A DNA stretch of 8,480 bases, taken from positions 1 to 8,480 of the forward strand of contig JAUVBC010000086.1 of NCBI GenBank assembly GCA_030591405.1. The letters run 5' to 3'. The notes beneath the pieces are model-generated. The model did no database searches. It was not told the DNA's origin and saw only the letters and a list, made by a program, of their open reading frames with translations. Origin of the DNA: Candidatus Zixiibacteriota bacterium. Lineage in GTDB: Bacteria; Zixibacteria; MSB-5A5; GN15; PGXB01. How positions within the stretch are numbered: position 1 is the stretch's first letter; each line of letters opens with the position of its first letter. Made by a program: the position numbers and the translations under genes. This document shows positions 1-7,000 of this stretch, one piece after another.

Positions 1-1
1 A

Positions 2-343
2 TTTGAGGGACGAACCTTTAAGGTTCACAGAGGTATGGGATCGGTTGAAGCAATGAAGGAAGGCAGCCACGACCGATATTTCCAGGAGCAACAAGAGGAC
101 ACGTCCAAATTTGTTCCTGAGGGAATCGAAGGTCGGGTTCCATTTAAAGGCGAGTTGGCCGATACTATTTATCAATTGATCGGAGGGATTCGATCAGGTA
201 TGGGTATTTGTGGCGCCTCTGATATCGAGCAGTTGCAATCGAAAGCAAAATTTATCAGAATCAGTCAGGCTGGTGTTTCAGAATCACATCCTCATTCGAT
301 ATCTATTTCCAAAGAAGCGCCAAATTACCGCCGTATGTTTTAG
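2..343 (+). CDS. guaB: IMP dehydrogenase, C-terminal part (5' end outside window)
   Basis: The enzyme oxidises IMP to XMP with NAD+, the committed step of cytoplasmic GMP synthesis. The frame is open from the window edge, so only the last 113 codons are present. They begin FEGRTFKVHRGMGS and continue with DRYFQ, KFVPEGIEGRVPFKG and IRSGMGICG, ending in ISKEAPNYRRMF and a TAG stop. This block is the conserved C-terminal end of bacterial IMPDH: the RGMGS / DRYFQ / VPEGIEG flap region after the catalytic loop, and the SGMGYCGA-like strand. The catalytic cysteine and the CBS domains would lie upstream of the window. No terminator follows. The promoter of the RNase P RNA gene starts at or within the stop codon region, so the two genes are packed tightly. 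The identification rests on recognised family motifs and is secure. Confidence 0.96.
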   Translation, partial: FEGRTFKVHRGMGSVEAMKEGSHDRYFQEQQEDTSKFVPEGIEGRVPFKGELADTIYQLIGGIRSGMGICGASDIEQLQSKAKFIRISQAGVSESHPHSISISKEAPNYRRMF

Positions 344-368
344 AAAAGATGTGTTAACTATATATAAT
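339..368 (+). promoter_or_regulatory. Sigma-70-type promoter of rnpB
   Basis: A perfect TATAAT lies at 363-368. A weak -35 candidate, TTTAGA (4 of 6 to TTGACA), lies at 339-344 with an 18-base spacer and overlaps the guaB stop codon. Transcription would start near 375-377, within a few bases of the predicted mature 5' end of the RNase P RNA at 378. The position fits so well that the RNA may need little or no 5' trimming. The -10 call is strong and the -35 call is tentative. Confidence 0.7.
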
Positions 369-377
369 AACGTAAGT

Positions 378-758
378 GTAGAAAGAGGATTTACGGTCGC
401 GCTTTAAAAATTAACTTAAAGTGAGGAAAGTCCGAGCTCCAAAGAGTCAGGATGCCCGGTAACGCCGGGGCGGAGTGATCCGACGGAAAGTGCCGCAGAA
501 AATAGACTGCCAAACTGCTAATCTTATGATTATCAGCGGTAAAGGTGAAAACGAGGTGTAAGAGACCCCGCTCGCCAAAGTAAACTTTGACGAGGGTAAA
601 CCCCATCCGGAGCAAGGCCAAATAGGGAAATAGGGGCTGACTCGCCCCACATTATTTTCGGGTAGGCTGCATTGAGCCGGCAGGTAACTGTCCGGCCCAG
701 ATAAATGACCGTACTGCCTTTGGGCAGAACAGAACTCGGCTTATGATCCTCTCTCTAC
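378..758 (+). ncRNA. rnpB: RNase P RNA (bacterial type A-like), catalytic RNA for tRNA 5' maturation
   Basis: This is the ribozyme that removes 5' leaders from pre-tRNAs. The universally conserved blocks are present in order: GAGGAAAGTCCGAGCTCC (423-440), GGTAACGCC, AGTGCCGCAGAAAA, GGGTAAACCCC, CCGGAGCAAGGCCAAATAGG, GGGTAGGCTGCATTGAGCC, and the 3' ACAGAACTCGGCTTAT (729-744). Helices can be drawn by hand. P1 pairs 378-390 with 746-758 (12 of 13 pairs). P2 pairs TACGGTC 392-398 with GACCGTA 707-713. P4 pairs AAG-T-CCGAG 428-436 with CTCGG-CTT 735-742; its A-T pair replaces a G-C pair of E. coli, a compensatory change. P3 is a minimal hairpin (402-407 with 416-421). The P12 arm carries CAAAGT-AA-ACTTTG. 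The P15/P16 region is small and appears to lack the GGU that pairs with the tRNA CCA end. There is no U-tract terminator; recJ begins 22 bases later. Confidence 0.97.
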
Positions 759-780
759 TTACAAAAAAAAGGACTCTGCT

Positions 781-2523
781 ATGAACTGGGCAACCAGATC
801 AATACCACCTAAGTGGGTAGTAGCTCCTGATCCGGATCCTGAGCAGATCCAAAGTATTAGCGACAGTCTTGGCCTTGATAAAATCATTGTCAAGATTCTA
901 TTCAATCGGCAAATCAATACGCCTGAAGCCATTAAACAATTTCTTGATCCAAAACTGGAAGATTTGGGTGATCCCTTTTCTTTGAAAAGTATGGACGAAG
1001 CTATTGATAGGATTTTGACCGCTCTCCGTGAGAATGAAAAAATCATGGTTTATGGCGATTATGATGTCGATGGTATTACGGCAACCTCACTGCTTTATCT
1101 GGTCCTCAATAAACTCGGAGCACAGGTCGCATACTACCTGCCGAACCGTTTAGTTGAGGGTTATGGTCTTTCCCCGAGGGGTATTGACGAAGCCGAAAGG
1201 CAGGGGGCAACCTTAATTATCTCCGTCGATACCGGTGTCACCGCCATGGATGAGGTCGAATATGCGCGTGAAAAAGGGATTGACTGCATAATCACCGACC
1301 ATCATGAGCAAGGAGAATTTCTTCCCAATTCGGTTGCTTTAATTGATCCCAAACGGAATGACTGCGACTATGAATCCAGGGATTTGGCTGGAGTCGGTGT
1401 GGCCTTTAAACTGGCCCAGGCTTTGTACAAAAGATTGCAACAGGATGAGACCGAATTGGAGGAACATCTCGATTTGGTTGCTTTGGGAACCGCTGCCGAT
1501 ATCGTTCCGCTTGTTGGTGAAAATCGTATCCTGACAAAATTTGGGATCGATCAGATTGCCCGAACCACTAAGCCGGGACTAAAATCACTCGCTTTTGTTT
1601 CAGGCCTGATGGGTAAAAAGATTGGAACCGGACAGGTTGTCTTTATTCTGGCCCCTCGTATCAATGCCATTGGAAGACTTGGCGATGCCGTCAGCGCAGT
1701 CAAACTTTTAACGACCAAAGATGAACGAGCCGCTTCTGAAATCGCGAGGACCCTCGATAAGGAAAATCAACGCCGCAAAAATATTGACGAAAAAACACTC
1801 AACGAAGCGCTGGAACAGATTCGTGAAGTTGTCGATCTGGAAAATGATAAAGCGATTATTCTTTCATCTGAAGGATGGCACCAGGGAGTTATAGGAATTG
1901 TTGCCAGCCGTCTCGTCGAAAAATATCATCTTCCGACAATTATGATTGCCGTTGATAATGGTGAAGGCAAAGGATCGGCGAGATCGATTCCAGGATTTCA
2001 TCTCTGCAACGCTCTCAAGGAATGCGAAGATCTACTCTTGCGATATGGCGGACATAAATATGCGGCCGGGTTAACAATTGATCCCAAAAATATTGAAGCT
2101 TTCCGGGAAAAAATGAAAGAGGTCTCGCAAAATCTTTTGTCCCCAGACGATTTGCTGGCGAAATTAAATATTGATGCCGACATTGAACTAACCCAGATAA
2201 ATAATGAACTTCTTGATACGTTGGAAACGTTTGCACCATTCGGCCCGCAGAACATGCGCCCGGTATTTTTAACCCGCAACTGTGAGATTGTTGGTCAGGC
2301 GTATTGCGTTGGAAAAAATCATCTGAAAATGAAAGTTCGCAAGGGTGACGCTGTTTTTGATGTTATCGGTTTTGGTTTTGGCGATTGGATCAATAACCTG
2401 ACCGGACGCGGATGCCTGGTCGATCTGGTTCATGTCGTTGAGTACAACACCTGGGAAGGCCATACTCGAATACAACTTCGCTTGAAGGCGATCAAGCTGG
2501 CCTCCGGCGAGGCAACATATTAG
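781..2523 (+). CDS. recJ: Single-stranded-DNA-specific exonuclease RecJ (DHH/DHHA1 family)
   Basis: RecJ is a cytoplasmic 5'-3' single-strand DNA exonuclease used in RecF-pathway recombination, mismatch repair and base excision repair. The 580-residue length is normal for the family. The DHH phosphoesterase core shows motif I YGDYDVDG (91-98), VDTG (149-152; often VDNG or VDCG elsewhere), the signature TDHH (172-175), DPK (189-191) and ALGTAADIVPL (234-244), which supply metal-binding Asp and His residues. APRINAIGR (291-299) follows. The DHHA1 part has EGWHQGVIGIVASRL (364-378), GSARS (398-402) and the substrate-binding GGHKYAAG (423-430). APFGPQN (485-491) opens the C-terminal OB-like domain. 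The ATG is preceded by AAAGGA (768-773) with 7 bases of spacing. All catalytic motifs are intact, so the protein should be active. It lies directly behind rnpB and is followed nine bases later by meaB. Confidence 0.97.
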   Translation: MNWATRSIPPKWVVAPDPDPEQIQSISDSLGLDKIIVKILFNRQINTPEAIKQFLDPKLEDLGDPFSLKSMDEAIDRILTALRENEKIMVYGDYDVDGITATSLLYLVLNKLGAQVAYYLPNRLVEGYGLSPRGIDEAERQGATLIISVDTGVTAMDEVEYAREKGIDCIITDHHEQGEFLPNSVALIDPKRNDCDYESRDLAGVGVAFKLAQALYKRLQQDETELEEHLDLVALGTAADIVPLVGENRILTKFGIDQIARTTKPGLKSLAFVSGLMGKKIGTGQVVFILAPRINAIGRLGDAVSAVKLLTTKDERAASEIARTLDKENQRRKNIDEKTLNEALEQIREVVDLENDKAIILSSEGWHQGVIGIVASRLVEKYHLPTIMIAVDNGEGKGSARSIPGFHLCNALKECEDLLLRYGGHKYAAGLTIDPKNIEAFREKMKEVSQNLLSPDDLLAKLNIDADIELTQINNELLDTLETFAPFGPQNMRPVFLTRNCEIVGQAYCVGKNHLKMKVRKGDAVFDVIGFGFGDWINNLTGRGCLVDLVHVVEYNTWEGHTRIQLRLKAIKLASGEATY

Positions 2524-2535
2524 GATAGTCCTGTG
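2522..2535 (+). promoter_or_regulatory. Shine-Dalgarno and GTG start of meaB overlapping the recJ stop codon
   Basis: AGGA at 2522-2525 shares two bases with the recJ TAG stop (2521-2523). Seven bases separate it from a GTG start at 2533-2535. This arrangement fixes the otherwise ambiguous GTG as the start. It also suggests translational coupling: ribosomes finishing recJ are already at the meaB binding site. Confidence 0.75.
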
Positions 2536-3474
2536 ACTGTTCTTGAGAAATTATTAGACGGTGATCTCTCGGCTCTGGCCAGGATTATTTCGTACATCGA
2601 AAACCGGGAAGAGAACTATAAAAAACTTCTGGCCAAATTGTATCCAAAATCTGGTCATGCTATAAAAATTGGTTTTACCGGTCCTCCGGGGGCCGGTAAA
2701 TCTACCATTGTTAATGAAATCTCCAAAATGCTGGCGGCAGAAGGAAATAAGGTCGGGATCATTGCGGTCGATCCATCCTCGCCTTTTACCGGCGGGGCAC
2801 TATTAGGTGACAGAATCAGGATGCACAATATGCCATCCGATGGTTCGGTGTTTATCCGCTCGATGGCTACCCGCGGCTCAACCGGCGGTTTGGCCGGTGC
2901 CACCAATAATGTCACTATTGCACTTGATGCCTTCGGTTTTGATTTTGTACTTATCGAAACGGTCGGGGTCGGACAGGTCGAACTTGATATTATAAATACC
3001 TGTGATGCAGTCGTGGTGGTTTTGGTTCCGGAATCGGGCGACTCGATCCAGGCGCTCAAAGCGGGGCTGATGGAGATCGCCGACATTTTTGCTGTCAACA
3101 AAGCTGACCGTCCGTTGTCGGAAAGTATTGTAGCCGAACTGAACAATGTCCTCGATATCAAACGGGAAAAAACCGGATGGAAGCTTCCGGTGCTGCCGAC
3201 CGAGGCGGTTAATAATAAAAAGATCGATACGCTTTTAAATGAACTGAAAAATTTCATCCAGTTTTCAAAAGAGACTGGTCTCTTTGAGAAACACCGCCGT
3301 GACCAGATCAAAAAGAAAATATTCAGTATCAGTAATTATGAGCTGGCCAATATAATGGAATCCAAAATCGGCGGAGTGGAGAATCTTGACAGTCTTGTTA
3401 ATGATATTTTCGCCGGCAAAACTGACCCCTTCACCGCAAGCAAGAAACTGCTCAAGCTATCTGATTTAGATTGA
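2533..3474 (+). CDS. meaB: MeaB/ArgK-family GTPase, methylmalonyl-CoA mutase chaperone
   Basis: MeaB is a cytoplasmic G3E-class GTPase. It gates adenosylcobalamin delivery to methylmalonyl-CoA mutase and protects the mutase from inactivation. The protein has 313 residues, the usual size. It shows an N-terminal helical region, the P-loop GPPGAGKS (50-57), the family signature VDPSSPFTGGALLGDR (79-94) and MHNMPSDGSVFIRSMATRG (97-115). ETVGVGQ (142-148) forms the Walker B/switch II region, and NKAD (189-192) gives guanine specificity. The C-terminal dimerisation arm ends in KTDPFTASKKLL followed by a short tail, KLSDLD. No mutase gene (mcmA/mcmB) lies in this window, although meaB and mcm are often adjacent, so the partner must be elsewhere. 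It starts with GTG and is probably cotranscribed with recJ. The final codons belong to a 33-bp sequence repeated at 7253-7285. Older databases call this family the LAO/AO transport ATPase (ArgK); MeaB is the better-supported role. Confidence 0.94.
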   Translation: MTVLEKLLDGDLSALARIISYIENREENYKKLLAKLYPKSGHAIKIGFTGPPGAGKSTIVNEISKMLAAEGNKVGIIAVDPSSPFTGGALLGDRIRMHNMPSDGSVFIRSMATRGSTGGLAGATNNVTIALDAFGFDFVLIETVGVGQVELDIINTCDAVVVVLVPESGDSIQALKAGLMEIADIFAVNKADRPLSESIVAELNNVLDIKREKTGWKLPVLPTEAVNNKKIDTLLNELKNFIQFSKETGLFEKHRRDQIKKKIFSISNYELANIMESKIGGVENLDSLVNDIFAGKTDPFTASKKLLKLSDLD

Positions 3475-3480
3475 TATAAA
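3448..3480 (+). repeat. 33-bp direct repeat, copy 1 (3' end of meaB)
   Basis: This stretch encodes LLKLSDLD, the meaB stop codon and the following TATAAA. It matches 7253-7285 at 30 of 33 positions, and all three differences are C/T transitions. Read in the meaB frame, two differences are silent (CTA/TTA, GAT/GAC) and one changes Leu to Pro (CTC/CCC). Similarity stops abruptly after position 3480. Confidence 0.9.
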
Positions 3481-3608
3481 CGGTCATCGTAATCTCCAAA
3501 ATGGGTTTCCTCCTTCGAAGGACAAGTGTTCCGTCATATTTTTATTTTTCCGAATAACGAGTAAAGCGCAGCAATCTTAATGCATGTTTTTATGCCCCAA
3601 TCATTTAT

Positions 3609-3652
3609 CCCACAGCCCTTCGTTTATCTCAGGATTTATAACAAGCTGTGGG
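3609..3652. repeat. Inverted repeat with 8-bp arms
   Basis: CCCACAGC at 3609-3616 and GCTGTGGG at 3645-3652 are exact inverted copies separated by 28 bases. They may form the outer stem of a folded repeat unit that sits next to the strong hairpin at 3673-3696. No function is assigned. Confidence 0.5.
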
Positions 3653-3672
3653 GCACCCAAGATTTATCCGTG

Positions 3673-3696
3673 CCGTCAGGAACCCGTTCCTGACGG
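3673..3696. repeat. Perfect hairpin, 10-bp stem and 4-base loop
   Basis: Arms CCGTCAGGAA (3673-3682) and TTCCTGACGG (3687-3696) flank a CCCG loop. The stem is perfect and GC-rich. No T-run follows on the plus strand, so it is not a standard terminator. The form is that of a REP-like or small transposon-derived palindrome, or a hairpin that stabilises the 3' end of the meaB transcript. Confidence 0.75.
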
Positions 3697-3715
3697 AATC
3701 TCCTGACAATTTTAC

Positions 3716-3729
3716 TACAAAATTTTGTA
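3716..3729. repeat. 14-bp perfect AT-rich palindrome
   Basis: The palindrome TACAAAATTTTGTA lies 19 bases right of the 3673-3696 hairpin. It could be a binding site for a dimeric regulator or part of the same repeat unit. Nothing in the sequence decides between these. Confidence 0.45.
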
Positions 3730-3837
3730 CCGAGAGTCCAAAACGGCCCCAAAAAATCCTTATAAGTGGTTTCACCACGTTTGGTTACAGCAAAATGGGT
3801 TCGCTTTTCCGTTTTTATGTTTTTTCGCTCCAACGTC

Positions 3838-3857
3838 ATTCCCGTGCAGACGGGAAT
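3838..3857. repeat. dRS3-like dispersed repeat (ATTCCC-N8-GGGAAT)
   Basis: The element has arms ATTCCCGT (3838-3845) and ACGGGAAT (3850-3857) around GCAG. It fits the ATTCCC-N8-GGGAAT pattern of Neisseria dRS3, and its flanks (CGTC before, CTA after) resemble the widespread CGTCATTCCCGC...GCGGGAATCCA repeats of many bacteria. An alternative stem, GACGGG (3849-3854) with CCCGTC immediately to the right, competes with it. Such elements are usually mobile or noncoding repeats scattered across the genome. Confidence 0.7.
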
Positions 3858-3952
3858 CTATCCCCGTCCCAAAAATATTTATTTACATATCCATACATAT
3901 TATCTATGGGGAGATATCGGAATCAACTGCGGTTTGGTGGGGAAAATGCCTA

Positions 3953-3980
3953 TTGACAATTATGGAATAAATAGTATCTT
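3953..3980 (+). promoter_or_regulatory. Candidate promoter of the secreted T9SS-type protein gene
   Basis: A perfect TTGACA (3953-3958) is followed after 16 bases by TATCTT (3975-3980; 4 of 6 to TATAAT). This would start transcription near 3987 and give a leader of about 70 bases. The spacing TTG-N19-TATCTTTT also partly resembles the Bacteroidetes TTTG / TAnnTTTG promoter, lacking the last G. It is the only convincing pair seen ahead of the gene. Confidence 0.5.
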
Positions 3981-4044
3981 TTATTTGAGGGACAGATTAA
4001 ACAATAATCTCTGTTTTTCGTCATAGTTTTATGTTTAATATTCT

Positions 4045-4054
4045 GGGGGAGAGG
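4045..4054 (+). promoter_or_regulatory. Strong purine-rich ribosome binding site
   Basis: GGGGGAGAGG directly precedes the ATG at 4057 and is much richer than the sites of recJ and meaB. It supports this start, which is also the one that yields a clean signal peptide. Confidence 0.7.
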
Positions 4055-4056
4055 AA

Positions 4057-7000
4057 ATGAAGAAATTTAATAAATCTTTTATCTTTGCTCTTTTAGCGGT
4101 TGTTTTATTGGCTACTGCTGTTTTGGGTAGAGCAAATTATGAAAATAGTCAGATATCGCCAGATAGTCTGTCGAAAATGACATCCAAAGGCGATGATATA
4201 GAATTAATATTTCCAACCAATCGACTACCTGATATTTATGGTTTTCAATATACCAATGAGATCGCCACGATGTATAACTGTTTTGGAACTTTTGGTTCAT
4301 ATGTTAATGGCCCATATGATTCGCATTTCCCCGAAAATCATTATCCATCATTTATGACGCCAAAAGATGGTTATCAAGAATATCTATATGTCGGATCAAT
4401 ATGGATTGGCGGCATAATCGGTGATGACACATTAGTTTCAACTGGACATGATGGATGGTTTTCACATAATAGTGAATTCTGGCCGCCTCATGATTATTAT
4501 TATAAATCGGTGACCGAATCCAAATCTCCGGCTGATTATTCTTTGCATGCTGAGTTTTATGATACTCTTTATGAAAATAATAGCATTTTCTGGCCAACGT
4601 GGCCATATCACCATCCACTAAATATTGAAGTCGCCCTGAGTAGTCACACCTGGTTTGATACTCCCAACAGCCAGACAATAATATATGATATGGTCATTAC
4701 CAATATTGGTGAAGAAACAATTAACGAAGGCCGTGTTGGTTTGTTTTTTGATTCCGACGTGTATGATTATAACTATGGTTATACATTTAATAGGCATAAG
4801 GATGATATTTCCGGTTCAATTCGCGAAAAAGGAATTGTTTATACTATTGATAATGATGGCGATCCGATTGATGGGCTATTTGATGAAAAAAGTTCACCGA
4901 CCAGAATATTGGCAGCTAAATTTATTGAATCATCGTTTGAACCGCAAGATACAATATTCAATTGGTGGATATCCAGTGGTAATACTCAACTCGATTTTGG
5001 TCCAAGACTTGAAGGTACTGAGGAAGATCCATTTCGGGATTTTTACAATTTGAATCTTGGGACACCTGTCGATGACAAGGATAAATATTACCTTCTAAGT
5101 CACCCCGAATGGGATTATGATCAATTTTATACCGCAACAATTGATACTGGAGTTCACCTTTGGATGGAGCCTAATCCTGACTATGCCAGCGATTTTGCCG
5201 ATGGCGGCGATACACGATTTTTGTTCTCTATAGGTCCCGTTGATATTTATCCTGACTCATCGATTCGAGTTCTATTCGCTACTTTCACCGGCGAAGATGT
5301 TCATACCGTTGTTAACAATCTTGACAATCTACCGGATAACCCTGATGATTATCTGGCGAATCTAAATTTCACCGGAGTTTTAAAAAATGCCGATATTTCC
5401 GATTCACTCGGTCAACTGCTCTTAAATCCGCTTAATCCTGTGAATGGTTTGAAAGTTGATTATCATGATAAGGATTCGGCGGTAATAAAATGGGATCCAT
5501 TTGTGTACGATGGTGTCGATGGTTATGAAGTTTATCTTTCGACTGTACCGTTTAATGAGTTGCCATACCCCGGTGTTATTCCGCCCTGGCTGGAGCCGGA
5601 GGGTTTGATTCATCACGCTAGCCTTGACGAAATCACCCAATACACTTTGACCGATATATGTATAAATAAGGCATATTTTGTCAATGTTGCGTCCAGATCA
5701 GACAATGAATTTGGCGATCCCAGTAAAACTGTTATTATTTTTGACAGCACCCGCGCCCTGGCTCCAATTATAAAAAGGGATTATGCTTTTGGCCTGAACG
5801 GAGACGAGGTAACTATTGAATGGGATGTGATCAATCCGGGAAGAATCGATCATTTTAATATTTATAAATTTGATTCTATTGGGGTAGGAAGTTACCCATT
5901 TCATGCATATTATCGGGATTCATGGCATCCATATCTGCCGCTCATTGATTCATTTTTAATTAATAACAAATTGTACTATTATTGCGCCAGGGAAATATAT
6001 GATAAGATTGGCAAGAACGCCCGGAGTTTTACAGATTATGCGGTTAATGATGGGTCTGCCTTTGTGATTAGTTCTGTTAATAATGATGGTTTTGAATCAG
6101 AATTTTCCGATCCGATAGTTTTTCATACTCACACTCCGCCGACAAGAGAAATTTTGTTTATAACCGGAAATTCTGGTTATGCAGATTATCGAGTAGATAC
6201 TGTAATTAATTTCTATAACGAAATTTTGTCCGGATATGATTATGATATAATTGATTATTCAAGAGAAACCATTCCAACCGACTGTCAGGGAGAATACCCA
6301 ACTGACTGCTTCGACTGGCGGGATTTTGAACCATACAAACTCTTGATAATGGACTCGCCCATTAACTTTGATTGTTTGCGTGCATGGGCCGAAGAAAATA
6401 ATCAGGCCCTGACCAGATATATTCTTAGCGGAGGGAGATTCGCTTATTTTGGTATACTTTATAATATTTCATGGAGTTATGAAACAACATTTCAAAATTA
6501 TAATAGCAGCTTTATAGAGAGATTTTTTGGAATAGATTCCATTTTCAATTTACCTTTTAGTTATTATCATGATACATATATTCCCAAACCATACATTGAT
6601 ACTGTTTCGGGATTTATAAAAGCAGAATCGGTTATATCTGAGGCTCCTGATGTAGATTTTGATACTTTGCGTAATCCATTCCCTGATTACGTTAATGATT
6701 ATTGGCCACGAGGAACGGCGCCTGGTTCGGCCGCTTTTGTTGTCAATGAGAAAGGTCAGACAACTCATCTGTACCGATCCAAATATCCCGAGACTTCACG
6801 CGCCGAAGGGTACCCGGTTGGCGTTAAGACGGTAACCGATGAAGCGACCACTTATCTGTATGGGTTCCATCTCTGGTATATGGAGCCAGACGATGCCCGT
6901 GAACTGATTAATTTTATAACCGGCAATACTCCAACTGATGTTGATAATAGCAACCAGTCGATAATTCCTGAACGGTTTGAGTTGAGTCAAAATTTCCCCA

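Larger units (their letters stand above)
3475..4056. other. Repeat-rich intergenic region without a believable gene
   Basis: The 582 bases between meaB and the secreted-protein gene hold several palindromes and a promoter-like pair, but no convincing gene. Overlapping open frames of 67-102 codons exist on both strands (3636-4026). They lack ribosome binding sites. In three frames they contain peptides such as RHSRADGNL, SFPCRRESI and NVIPVQTGI, the familiar spurious translations of ATTCCC...GGGAAT repeats. Further perfect palindromes are TCCTTCGAAGGA (3511-3522) and GTGGT-TTC-ACCAC (3766-3778). No hairpin followed by a T-run is present, so meaB has no obvious rho-independent terminator here. 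Confidence 0.7.

Noticed and set aside
391..650. Small minus-strand open frames across 391-650
   Set aside because: They lie inside the RNase P RNA gene, whose helices and conserved blocks explain this sequence fully.
2655..3311. 218-codon open frame on the minus strand opposite meaB
   Set aside because: It is a shadow of the clear MeaB coding frame. The translation is Ser/Ile/Pro-rich with no family motifs, and no promoter or ribosome site supports it.
3511..3545. TCCTTCGAAGGA palindrome with a T-rich stretch about 15 bases later, considered as the meaB terminator
   Set aside because: The usable stem is only four or five pairs and the T-rich stretch is not adjacent, so it does not meet the form of a rho-independent terminator.
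1..3993. Eleven-base identity ATTTGAGGGAC at 1-11 and 3983-3993
   Set aside because: An 11-base exact match is expected by chance several times in a window of this size, and the flanks do not match.
3636..4026. Four overlapping open frames of 67-102 codons on both strands in the meaB downstream spacer
   Set aside because: They overlap each other in several frames, have no ribosome binding sites and run through palindromes. Their peptides around the ATTCCC element (RHSRADGNL, SFPCRRESI, NVIPVQTGI) are the usual spurious translations of this repeat class.
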